Source of the DNA: Desulfatibacillaceae bacterium
Lineage (GTDB): Bacteria > Desulfobacterota > Desulfobacteria > Desulfobacterales > Desulfatibacillaceae
Direction of reading: 5' to 3'
Length of the DNA stretch: 8,308 bases
NCBI GenBank assembly: GCA_030018745.1
Contig: JASEHB010000084.1
Location: forward strand, 1-8,308
Position numbers and translations under genes: made by a program. Below the pieces are notes generated by a model. It worked only from the letters and a program-made list of their open reading frames with translations, had not been told where the DNA came from and ran no database searches. Below, piece after piece: positions 1 through 5,991 of the stretch; within the stretch, counting starts at the first letter, position 1, and each line of letters starts with the position of its first letter.

Positions 1-736
1 AGCCTGCATCTTTGAGCATTTTTTCAAGTTCGGCCTCTCCAAAGGGCCTTATTCCCGCAAGCCTTTCCATTATGAAACGGTAAGAAGGCTCAATTTTGCC
101 CGAAACAGACTTGACTGCACCCAGCATAAGGCTGCCGCCCGGCGCAAGCACCCGGTTCATTGAGGCCAGGGCCTTTGCCGGATCCGGAAAAAGGTGCAGC
201 GCGCCGCAGCAGTTGACCACATCAAAGACGCTGTCATCAAAGGGCAGGTCCAGGGCAGATGCCCTTACAAAAACAATGTTTTCAATGCTTTCTCTTAATG
301 CGAGGATTTTTGCACGGCCAAGCATGGGCAGGGAGAGATCCAGGCCAACCACAAGCCCGTTGCGGGCCATGCGCGCAAGGGGCCTTGTGTAAATCCCCGG
401 CCCGCAGGCCACATCCAGAATGCACGAATTAGGCCCCACATGGGCTGCGCTCACAATACGGGCGCACTCCCTGTCAAATGGTATGCCTGTTAAAAGAGTA
501 AAAAAAGGGCTTTTGCGCCAGAAACGGCTTTCATAAATATTTACAATGGCCGTGCTTTCCATGGCAGCCTGGGCAAGGCTCCTTTTTTGGGGCGGCTCAT
601 CCAGAAGATCAATCACGCCGTCCTTTATGGGGTGCTCCCTGCCGCAGGTCCTGCATGAGAGGCTTTTGGCAGGGCGATTGTCCCAGGCGAGCGTCATCTG
701 CCCGCAACCGGAGCAGCGTAAAAGGGCGCTTTGCAT
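1..736 (-). CDS. Class I SAM-dependent methyltransferase with N-terminal zinc ribbon (3' end beyond window)
   Basis: Translating the minus strand from ATG at 736 gives 245 codons with no stop, so the C-terminus lies outside the window. Residues 8-11 and 28-31 are two CxxC pairs (CSGCG, CRTCG), a small zinc ribbon like that preceding the methyltransferase fold in RlmA-type and many UbiE-like proteins. The SAM-binding glycine motif follows at about 106-114 (ILDVACGPG), then an acidic strand (VVGLDLS) and the usual ALDLPFDDSVFD and VLAPGGSLML segments of the Methyltransf_11 family. The protein is therefore a soluble methyltransferase that uses S-adenosylmethionine; its substrate (rRNA base, quinone or small molecule) cannot be told. 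An in-frame TAA lies just upstream and GGAG sits 9 nt before the ATG, which fixes the start. It lies 83 bp downstream of the Fe-S/CCG gene on the same strand, so read-through transcription is possible. Confidence 0.88.
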   Translation of the reverse strand, partial: MQSALLRCSGCGQMTLAWDNRPAKSLSCRTCGREHPIKDGVIDLLDEPPQKRSLAQAAMESTAIVNIYESRFWRKSPFFTLLTGIPFDRECARIVSAAHVGPNSCILDVACGPGIYTRPLARMARNGLVVGLDLSLPMLGRAKILALRESIENIVFVRASALDLPFDDSVFDVVNCCGALHLFPDPAKALASMNRVLAPGGSLMLGAVKSVSGKIEPSYRFIMERLAGIRPFGEAELEKMLKDAG

Positions 737-819
737 GGCTGTTGACTCCGCAATGATATTTTAAACAGAACCTGCATTCCTTTGTTGTTTTTTACCAAGT
801 GTCTTGCTTGACAAAGGTT

Positions 820-1971
820 TTATATAAAAAAACGGGCCGGATTTAAATAGCCAGGCACGGCTTTTTTGAGTACCCCGGCCATAACAGCAGCGGAGCGCCT
901 TTCAATGCCCGTCTTGCAGCCTTCGCCCAATGCCCGGCGCATCAATTCGATATGGTGTACAATAGGTGTTGCAAAAAAAGGCTGCAAAAAGGCAAGCATG
1001 GTGAGGGTGAGCAGGCAGCCTGTGCAATAAACCGCAGCCATGTCTGCGCTGCTTTTGCCAAGGGCTTTCAACTGGCGAAGGCTTGCAGCGGCAATTTGAA
1101 GCCCGCCAAAGCTGTTGCACCCGGCGGCCATTCCGCAGCAAAGGCCTTCAAGAATGTCTTCTTGAGTTTCAACTGTTTTTAAGCCCAGCAAATGCAGAAA
1201 CTGCCTGCGCCGCAACAAAAATTCCCGCCCCAAAATGCGGCCGTGGCAGGAATCGTGCATCACGGCTGTGCCGGAAAGCTTGTTAGAAACTGCCAGCCGC
1301 CCGGCCTTTATGTCTTCAAGAAGAATATCCTCCAGAAAAAGGCATTCAAAGTCAAATTCTGCCCCAAAGCGCTCTGGCAGAACGCTCTTGAACATATTGT
1401 AGCAGGCAGGGCACGCAAAAACCATTTCCTGAATTTTTGTGCCTTTAAAAAAATCCGTAAGATACCTGGCCCGCTGGCGGGCAGGCTCCAAAAGCCCCAT
1501 GCGGAAATACATTTCTCCGCAACAAAGGTCAAAGCGCCCGAAAACCGGCAGGTTTTCAAAGAGGCTGCCCATGGCCAGAAGCGGCAGGGCCAGCAGGTTG
1601 CAGCCTGCATAGAGAACCCGCCGGGCGCCTGTTGGCACTTGCGCCCATTGGGCGTGAAGCTGGCGCTCCACAGGCGTGTAGTGGGCATTTTCGCGGAAAT
1701 TGGGGCTTTTTGTGGGCATGAGATAGCGCGCCCTGGCAGGAAGCCCTTCTTTTTGGTAGCGCCTGTTCCATGCTTCAAGGATGAGTCCGTAAGGGTCTGC
1801 CCCGTTGGGGCAAAAGGCGTTGCAGGCAAAGCAGGATATGCACTTTTCCAGCACAATGCTCTTTTGGCCCTTTTCAAGGGCGAAAATCTCCATTGACGCC
1901 TGCTCTTGCGTCAGATCCATGTATTGGCAGCGGGAAAGGCACAGCCCGCAATGTTGGCAGGAAGCATGCAT
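820..1971 (-). CDS. Fe-S protein with two 4Fe-4S motifs and two CCG domains (heterodisulfide reductase HdrD/GlpC-like)
   Basis: This 383-residue protein starts with two ferredoxin-type motifs, C5-x2-C8-x2-C11-x3-C15 and C44-x2-C47-x2-C50-x3-C54-P, which would hold two 4Fe-4S clusters. Two cysteine-rich CCG domains follow: C124...C150-C151-G...C187-x2-C190, and C242...C278-C279-G...C316-x2-C319. This order matches the HdrD/GlpC/GlcF/LldE superfamily, in which the CCG domains hold a catalytic or electron-relay Fe-S cluster. The likely role is cytoplasmic electron transfer to or from a disulfide, a quinone partner or an oxidoreductase; no partner subunit is adjacent. There is no transmembrane helix, unlike DsrK/HmcF complexes with membrane partners. 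The first CCG domain is short, with 25 residues between its first Cys and the CC pair against 35 in the second. No strong ribosome binding site precedes the ATG, but the first cluster motif begins at residue 5, so a later start would destroy it. Confidence 0.9.
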   Translation of the reverse strand: MHASCQHCGLCLSRCQYMDLTQEQASMEIFALEKGQKSIVLEKCISCFACNAFCPNGADPYGLILEAWNRRYQKEGLPARARYLMPTKSPNFRENAHYTPVERQLHAQWAQVPTGARRVLYAGCNLLALPLLAMGSLFENLPVFGRFDLCCGEMYFRMGLLEPARQRARYLTDFFKGTKIQEMVFACPACYNMFKSVLPERFGAEFDFECLFLEDILLEDIKAGRLAVSNKLSGTAVMHDSCHGRILGREFLLRRRQFLHLLGLKTVETQEDILEGLCCGMAAGCNSFGGLQIAAASLRQLKALGKSSADMAAVYCTGCLLTLTMLAFLQPFFATPIVHHIELMRRALGEGCKTGIERRSAAVMAGVLKKAVPGYLNPARFFI

Positions 1972-2027
1972 ACAAAATCAATATCGCGAAGAGGAACAAA
2001 TGTCCATGCGGCAGGCAAAAAAACTGA

Positions 2028-2056
2028 AAAATACAATAGATACAGCTCGTTGTGAA
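2028..2056 (-). promoter_or_regulatory. Candidate sigma-70 promoter for the Fe-S/CCG gene
   Basis: Read on the minus strand, TTCACA (2056-2051) is followed by a 17-bp spacer and TATTTT (2033-2028). That is 5/6 and 4/6 matches to the -35 and -10 consensus. It would start transcription about 50 nt before the ATG at 1971. The region is AT-rich, so a chance match is possible. Confidence 0.35.
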
Positions 2057-2081
2057 AAATAAATTTTATCCCGTGCGGCGT

Positions 2082-3104
2082 TTACGGGCCAGGCTGTTGC
2101 AGTTTGCCGGGCAGTCCTGCGGCTTCAAGAACCTCCATGACGCAGAGGGCAAATTGCCGGTAGCCTTTGGCATTGTAATGGCCGTCATGCTTCAATGAAT
2201 AATCCTCCGGAGGGCCAGCCAGATCAAGCCCTTTTTCCATGCAAGGCTTTATATCTGCAATTTCAAGGTCCTGCCTGCCGGTTAAATAACTTGAGTCAAA
2301 AATATCGTCCTTTCCAAGCTCAAAGGGGTAAGGGTGGTGTATGTGAACAAACCAAAAGCCTTCCTCCTGGCCCAACCGGGCAAATTTTTTGTGAAAGTCA
2401 ACAAAAAGCTCTTTGGCCGCCTCCTCCATCTGCCGCCACTTTTTGGGGGGCATAAGAAAAGCATTCCATTTGAGTATGCCCATTGCAAAAAGGCGGAAAA
2501 GGTGGGAGTGCCTCCACAGAAATTCGCCCCTGGGGGCTACCAGTCCGCCCTTTCCCATATAGGCCGACCCGCGAACAGCCAAATCGTTGTAATCGGATGT
2601 GTTGGTGGCCAGTATGACCATATCCGGCCTGTATTTTAACAGGCGCTCTGTCAGCCTTCTGTAACAAAGAGCAGGGTCAGAGCCTGCGCGCCCCCCGGAA
2701 ATGACAGAGGCCTGAACAGGCAGTCCCCTTTCATTGAGAAGTTTTTCAAGCTGTTTGGGCCAGGTTTCATCAAGAGAGGCCCCCACACCCTCGGTAAAGG
2801 AGTCCCCCAGCGCCAAAATCCGGTATTGGCCCGGCTCCTTTTTTAAGGGGTGCTCCCTGTCGCGCAGGCCTTCTGAATTGGTTTTTAAGTGATAAAGAAA
2901 ATTATCCCTTTTAAATGGAATTGTGCAGTCGATATTGGGGTCGTTTGTAACAGGATGCAGAGCGTAGGGGGTCTGGTATCGCCCGTGGATCTTTTCGGTG
3001 TAGGTGGTTGCACTTTCAGTGACCCGCAGAAAAAGCTCGGCGAAAATTGCGGCAAAAAGCAGAGAAAAACAGACAATGCAAACAACAAGGGCTTTTTCCC
3101 TCAT
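2082..3104 (-). CDS. Membrane-anchored SGNH/GDSL-family hydrolase
   Basis: The 340-residue protein begins with a positively charged tip and a hydrophobic segment at about 5-26, which should act as an uncleaved signal anchor or signal peptide and place the enzyme outside the inner membrane. SGNH block I is GDSFTEG at 100-106, with Ser102 as nucleophile. Block II is probably the Gly-rich segment ISGGRAGSD around 135-143. Block III is SDYND at 170-174, supplying the oxyanion Asn173. Block V is HDGHYNAKGY at 306-315, supplying the Asp307/His309 pair. The family hydrolyses or transfers ester-linked acyl groups, and anchored members often act on acetylated polysaccharide; the substrate here is unknown. 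GGGACAAGG before the ATG gives a moderate ribosome binding site. It lies 124 bp downstream of the thiolase on the same strand, separated by inverted repeats, so it may be transcribed on its own. Confidence 0.88.
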   Translation of the reverse strand: MREKALVVCIVCFSLLFAAIFAELFLRVTESATTYTEKIHGRYQTPYALHPVTNDPNIDCTIPFKRDNFLYHLKTNSEGLRDREHPLKKEPGQYRILALGDSFTEGVGASLDETWPKQLEKLLNERGLPVQASVISGGRAGSDPALCYRRLTERLLKYRPDMVILATNTSDYNDLAVRGSAYMGKGGLVAPRGEFLWRHSHLFRLFAMGILKWNAFLMPPKKWRQMEEAAKELFVDFHKKFARLGQEEGFWFVHIHHPYPFELGKDDIFDSSYLTGRQDLEIADIKPCMEKGLDLAGPPEDYSLKHDGHYNAKGYRQFALCVMEVLEAAGLPGKLQQPGP

Positions 3105-3126
3105 GGCCTTGTCCCGGTTTTGGTAA

Positions 3127-3175
3127 TCTGCGAAAGGCGCCTTTGCCTGCCGCGTGAAAAAGCGCCTTTCGCAGA
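3127..3175. repeat. Perfect 14-bp inverted repeat upstream of the SGNH hydrolase
   Basis: The arms TCTGCGAAAGGCGC (3127-3140) and GCGCCTTTCGCAGA (3162-3175) are exact reverse complements around a 21-bp spacer. The left arm also overlaps a 12-bp palindrome, AAAGGCGCCTTT (3133-3144). No T-run follows on either strand, so it is not a typical intrinsic terminator. It ends 22 bp before the SGNH start codon, leaving the ribosome binding site exposed. It could be an operator, an mRNA-stabilising hairpin or a dispersed repeat. Confidence 0.75.
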
Positions 3176-3180
3176 CATAT

Positions 3181-3197
3181 AAAACCCTTCAGAAGGG
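3181..3197 (-). terminator. Possible weak intrinsic terminator after the thiolase
   Basis: On the minus strand, CCCTT-CTG-AAGGG (3197-3185) is followed by TTTTATAT, 32 bp after the thiolase stop codon. The stem is only 5 bp (6 with a wobble pair) and the T-run is short, so termination would be inefficient at best. Confidence 0.3.
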
Positions 3198-3228
3198 CAA
3201 TATGCTCATGCCCCTCCTGCGTTTTTTA

Positions 3229-4482
3229 TCAGCCGTTGACCTCAATGGCGCAGGCCATGGCCACTCCTCCGCCGCCGCAAAGGGTGGCAAGGCCAAGGTT
3301 CTTGCCCCGGTTTCTCAAGGCGTAAAGCAAAGAGACAATGACCCTTGCGCCGGTGGAGCCAACAGGATGGCCAAGGCCAATGCCCGAACCGTTGACATTG
3401 GTGACTTCCCGATTTAAGCCAAGCTCCTTTTCACAGCCCAGATACTGGGCTGCAAATGCCTCGTTCAACTCCACAAGCTCAAAATCGGCGATTTTGTAGC
3501 CGCTGCGATCCATGAGATTTTTCACGGCAGGAACAGGCCCAAGGCCCATGACAGAGGGATGCACGCCGCCCATGCCCATTGCCTTTATGGTGGCAAGGGG
3601 GGTGAGGCCAAGTTCCTTGGCTTTGTCGGCGGTCATTATTATCATGCCTGTGGAGCCGTCATTTATACCGGAGCTGTTGCCAGCCGTGACCTTGCCGATT
3701 TTGGGCACAAAGGCAGGGGGCAGCTTGGTCAGGTCTGCCATTGTAAGGCCGGGGCGGAAGTGCTCGTCATTTTTGAACACAATGGGCGGCTTCTTGCGCT
3801 GGGGAACCTCAATGGGAACTATTTCAGCGTCAAAGTCGCCTTCCCTGTTGGCGCGCTCTGCATTGTTGTGGCTGCGCAGGGCAACTTCATCCATTTCTTC
3901 GCGGCTTATGCCCATATGCTGGGCGATGAACTCGGCTGTGTGGCCCATGATGTAGGGCTTGCCTTTAAAATAGGAAAGGGGCGGCTTTTCTGCATCAACA
4001 GGCCCGTCTTCAGGGTTGGGCATGACATGCGACCCGCAGTGCAACGCCCGGATGAGGGTGTCCACAAACTCCGCATCCTGAAGGCGGCAGCCCCAGCGGG
4101 CGGCGGGAACGGTGTAAGCCACGCCGGACATATGCTCCACCCCGCCGCAGAGAACCACATCCACCATGCCCGCCTGAATCATGGCCATGCCCGAAAGGGT
4201 GGCCTCCATGCCGGAAATGCAGACCCGGTTTATGGTCACAGCCGTGGATGAATCCGGAATGCCCGCAAGAAGGGAGGCCGTGCGGGTAACATTGAGGGTA
4301 TCGGCAGGCTCTATGCAGCAGCCGTAGCGCACATCGTTGATTATACCCGGATCAATGCCTGCCCGGCGAATGGCCTCTCTCATTGTAACTTCGGCTATTC
4401 TGGCGGCAATCATGTCCTTTAGGGTTCCGCCAAAAGCGCCAATGGCCGTGCGGCAGGCAGAAACAATGACAACATCCTTCAT
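3229..4482 (-). CDS. Thiolase family protein (acetyl-CoA acetyltransferase / 3-ketoacyl-CoA thiolase)
   Basis: The 417-residue protein has the full set of thiolase active-site motifs. The acyl-accepting cysteine is Cys88 in NRVCISGMEA, the NEAF motif is at 340-343, the GHPVGSTGAR loop contains His372, and the second catalytic cysteine is Cys402 in LCGGGGVAMA. It therefore joins two acyl-CoA units or cleaves 3-ketoacyl-CoA with CoA, in the cytoplasm. Compared with the roughly 392-residue Zoogloea-type enzyme, the positions after the N-terminal half are shifted by about 25 residues. The extra sequence lies between DTLIRAL (141-147) and MGHTAE (179-184), in the loop domain that normally forms the tetramer and lines the acyl-CoA pocket. 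No other beta-oxidation or butyrate genes are beside it, so direction and chain length are open. AAGGAG lies 9 nt before the ATG. Confidence 0.95.
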   Translation of the reverse strand: MKDVVIVSACRTAIGAFGGTLKDMIAARIAEVTMREAIRRAGIDPGIINDVRYGCCIEPADTLNVTRTASLLAGIPDSSTAVTINRVCISGMEATLSGMAMIQAGMVDVVLCGGVEHMSGVAYTVPAARWGCRLQDAEFVDTLIRALHCGSHVMPNPEDGPVDAEKPPLSYFKGKPYIMGHTAEFIAQHMGISREEMDEVALRSHNNAERANREGDFDAEIVPIEVPQRKKPPIVFKNDEHFRPGLTMADLTKLPPAFVPKIGKVTAGNSSGINDGSTGMIIMTADKAKELGLTPLATIKAMGMGGVHPSVMGLGPVPAVKNLMDRSGYKIADFELVELNEAFAAQYLGCEKELGLNREVTNVNGSGIGLGHPVGSTGARVIVSLLYALRNRGKNLGLATLCGGGGVAMACAIEVNG

Positions 4483-4491
4483 GAGCTTTTT

Positions 4492-4497
4492 CTCCTT
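4492..4497 (-). promoter_or_regulatory. Ribosome binding site of the thiolase gene
   Basis: AAGGAG on the minus strand, 9 nt before the ATG at 4482, is a near-ideal Shine-Dalgarno site and fixes the thiolase start. Confidence 0.8.
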
Positions 4498-4501
4498 TTT
4501 T

Positions 4502-4531
4502 AAAAAATTCCCTGTGAAAAAATTTCCCTGT
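4502..4531. repeat. Tandem imperfect 14/15-bp direct repeat upstream of the thiolase
   Basis: AAAAAATTCCCTGT (4502-4515) is followed after one base by AAAAAATTTCCCTGT (4517-4531), differing by one T. The pair sits 20-50 bp upstream of the thiolase start. On the minus strand two TTGACA hexamers (4551-4546 and 4534-4529) lie at or just before it, but neither has a convincing -10 box at 16-18 bp. It may be a regulator site or a simple duplication. Confidence 0.5.
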
Positions 4532-4599
4532 CAACCTGACTATTTTGTCAAGGCCCGTAACATACAGGCAGGGAAGATGCTTTGCAAGCCCGGCCTCCT

Positions 4600-5010
4600 T
4601 TACCCCACTGTTTCAAGCGCCCTTGCATAAGCCTCCTGCGCCCTTTGTTTGAGATATTCCAAAATGGAGGGATCCGGGTCCTCCACATCAAAGCAGTAGC
4701 CGTCCTCATTTAATATGCCATTTGGAATCATCTCTCCGGTGCCAAAAGGGTCTGAAATCATGTCCTCGTAAAAGCAAACCGAAAGCCAGCGGCTTTCCGG
4801 GTCATCGTCAATCACATCCACAAGGGCGAATATGGGCCGGGCAGCGCCCTCAATGCCTGCGCGCAGGGAATATGTCACACCGGGGCGGGGCACAAAGGAG
4901 ATTTTCGCGCCATCAAGGGTTTTTAAAAATTGGTACATCCCGGCAAAAACCTTTCGGGTGTCGGCATTGTCAATTTTCCAGCCTGCCAAAAACTTTTCAA
5001 CCTGGTCCAT
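4600..5010 (-). CDS. Small soluble protein of unknown function (136 residues)
   Basis: I do not recognise a named family. The frame is open up to 5136, but the likely start is the ATG at 5010 (MDQVEKFLAG), because AAGGGAG lies 4 nt before it and the upstream extension reads through the tail of a repeat region. The protein has a helical N-terminus, a middle rich in beta-like strands (SFVPRPGVTYSLRA at about 38-51, then ARPIFALVDVIDDDPESRWL and SVCFYEDMI), a short glycine/acidic stretch (GILNEDGYCFDVEDPD) and a C-terminal helix. It has no signal peptide or transmembrane segment. The even composition and strong ribosome binding site argue for a real gene. It lies 156 bp downstream of the PocR-domain gene on the same strand, with a REP-like hairpin between them. 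A ligand-binding or structural role is only a guess. Confidence 0.72.
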   Translation of the reverse strand: MDQVEKFLAGWKIDNADTRKVFAGMYQFLKTLDGAKISFVPRPGVTYSLRAGIEGAARPIFALVDVIDDDPESRWLSVCFYEDMISDPFGTGEMIPNGILNEDGYCFDVEDPDPSILEYLKQRAQEAYARALETVG

Positions 5011-5014
5011 TTTG

Positions 5015-5021
5015 CTCCCTT
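5015..5021 (-). promoter_or_regulatory. Ribosome binding site that decides the start of the 136-residue protein
   Basis: AAGGGAG on the minus strand, 4 nt before the ATG at 5010. No comparable site precedes the longer open frame beginning at 5136, whose first part falls in the REP-like hairpin. Confidence 0.65.
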
Positions 5022-5108
5022 CAATTATATGGCCGCCCTGCTTTAACAGGAATGAGGCTTTTTGTCGGGCTACAAAAATCCCGGAAAAACCTTGTCCAAA
5101 GTGGTTTT

Positions 5109-5172
5109 GTTGGGTGAACCTTGCGCTAACGCGCAAGAACCACCCAACCTACGATGCTATCCCAACCTACGA
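5109..5172. repeat. REP-like palindromic element with duplicated CCCAACCTACGA flank
   Basis: GTTGGGTG (5109-5116) pairs with CACCCAAC (5141-5148). Inside it CTTGCGC (5120-5126) pairs with GCGCAAG (5131-5137) around a TAAC loop, with a symmetric AAC/AAC internal bulge. The right flank CCCAACCTACGA (5143-5154) is repeated exactly at 5161-5172. Read on the minus strand this is CGTAGGTTGGGTGG..., which resembles the widespread GTAGGTTGGGT class of intergenic palindromes. The outer copy contains the TAG stop codon of the PocR-domain gene (5167-5169). It may also stabilise or end that transcript. Confidence 0.75.
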
Positions 5173-5670
5173 GGCCTTTGTCAAAATCTGCTCCAGGCGG
5201 CCAAGGATATATTCCGTTATTTGCTCTGCACCTTCCGGTGTTAAAACTCCAATGTCGCCTGCAAGTTCGAGAATTTTTTCCTCATCAAGGCCTGTTGTCT
5301 TTTCCACCAGAAAGGTTTCCACCTCGCCTTCCGGCGGCAGGGCACCGCAGGCCCCCACAGTGCCAAGAAACTCCTCCCCCACAAAAATGGGAACCGTTAT
5401 TTTGACCATGGCTGCATCGCACTCGTCAATAACGGGTTTGCCCGAAGCCTTGGCCTGGGCCGTGAAGTTCTGGTTGCCCGAAGCGCAGATGGTGGCAAGG
5501 GCTTCAGGGTGCTTTTTAATCTGCGGGCAAAGGCTGTTGCAAAAAAGGTGCTCGCCGGAAAAGCTTATGCCATCCGGGTTGTAAACCGTGCAGTCCAGGT
5601 TGAAGCGCGCATTAAGCTCCTTTTCAAATTTTGCCCAGTCCTCTTTTGGCATTATGTCTGTCAGCAGCAT
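5167..5670 (-). CDS. Stand-alone PocR-type ligand-binding domain protein
   Basis: The 167-residue protein is almost entirely one sensory domain of the PocR ligand-binding type. It has a helical start (about 8-22), RFNLDCTVYNPDG (22-34), a cysteine-bearing segment with C44 and C48 (FCNSLCPQ), C62, the conserved-looking ECDAAM at 83-88 (C84), then the ITVPIF...LGTVGACG strand-turn-strand at 91-109 that closes the PAS/GAF-like fold. In known proteins this domain binds small molecules or metals and is usually fused to a DNA-binding, kinase or diguanylate cyclase module; here no output domain is present. The C-terminal third is a helical tail. GGAG lies 7 nt before the ATG. An ATG at codon 7 is an alternative start without a comparable site. 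It is predicted cytoplasmic, with no signal peptide. Its partner may be the unknown protein encoded downstream. Confidence 0.78.
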   Translation of the reverse strand: MLLTDIMPKEDWAKFEKELNARFNLDCTVYNPDGISFSGEHLFCNSLCPQIKKHPEALATICASGNQNFTAQAKASGKPVIDECDAAMVKITVPIFVGEEFLGTVGACGALPPEGEVETFLVEKTTGLDEEKILELAGDIGVLTPEGAEQITEYILGRLEQILTKAS

Positions 5671-5742
5671 TCAATCTCTCCAAGGTTTGATTTTGGTTTA
5701 AGCTTAGGTTAATACCCGCATTTTTAAAGGACAAAAGCATTG

Positions 5743-5921
5743 TTAACCACGAAAAACACAAAAAATACGAAAATTTGTTTCAAGGGCAAAAAGCGTTGAT
5801 GGCGTGCTGGGAGCCGGGTTGCCGCCCTTGCTCCAATGTCGGCCTGTTCACGCCGTTTTTTGTATCGGGGCAGAGTTGCCTATTCGAATTTTTTCGTGCC
5901 TTTCGTGTTTTTCGTGGTTTT
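5743..5921. repeat. MITE-like element: inverted CCACGAA arms enclosing about 110 bp
   Basis: The 320-bp gap between the glycosyltransferase and the PocR gene (5671-5991) is filled mostly by this element. The left arm (5743-5776) contains CCACGAAAAACAC (5747-5759) and then ATACGAAAATT. The right arm (5887-5921) is its inverse, with GTGTTTTTCGTGG (5905-5917) and AATTTTTTCGTGCC. About 29 of 35 positions match between arms. The enclosed sequence has smaller inverted pairs, CAAGGGC/GCCCTTG (5781-5787/5824-5830) and GGCGTG/CACGCC (5801-5806/5849-5854). No transposase or convincing gene lies inside. The CCACGAAnnACACGAA motif is a recurrent intergenic repeat in many anaerobic Proteobacteria-like genomes (from memory). 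Confidence 0.65.
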
Positions 5922-5991
5922 AGCAGTTTTTCAAGCTTTTTTTGCTCTGTGTAAAATAAGCTTCCTCCAAAAAGCATCTTTTTTCTCATCC

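Noticed and set aside
1192..1896. Plus-strand open frame of 234 codons antisense to the Fe-S/CCG gene
   Set aside because: It lies opposite a gene with eighteen recognisable motif cysteines, its translation is rich in Lys/Ala/Gly shadow composition, and it has no ribosome binding site.
2052..2088. Possible terminator CCCGT...ACGGG followed by an AT-rich stretch after the SGNH gene
   Set aside because: The stem is only 5 bp, the loop includes the stop codon and the T-run is interrupted, so support is too weak.
3559..4251. Plus-strand open frame of 230 codons antisense to the thiolase
   Set aside because: The minus strand is a clear thiolase with all catalytic motifs; the opposite frame is a shadow with no family features.
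5024..5029. Perfect TATAAT on the minus strand before the 136-residue protein
   Set aside because: There is no -35 match at 15-18 bp, and transcription would begin inside the ribosome binding site.
5011..5136. N-terminal extension of the 136-residue protein up to 5136
   Set aside because: The extension reads into the REP-like hairpin, while a strong AAGGGAG site precedes the ATG at 5010.
5780..5989. Minus-strand open frame of 69 codons just after the glycosyltransferase stop
   Set aside because: It runs through the CCACGAA repeat, giving a Lys/Arg-rich segment, and has no properly spaced ribosome binding site and no recognisable domain.
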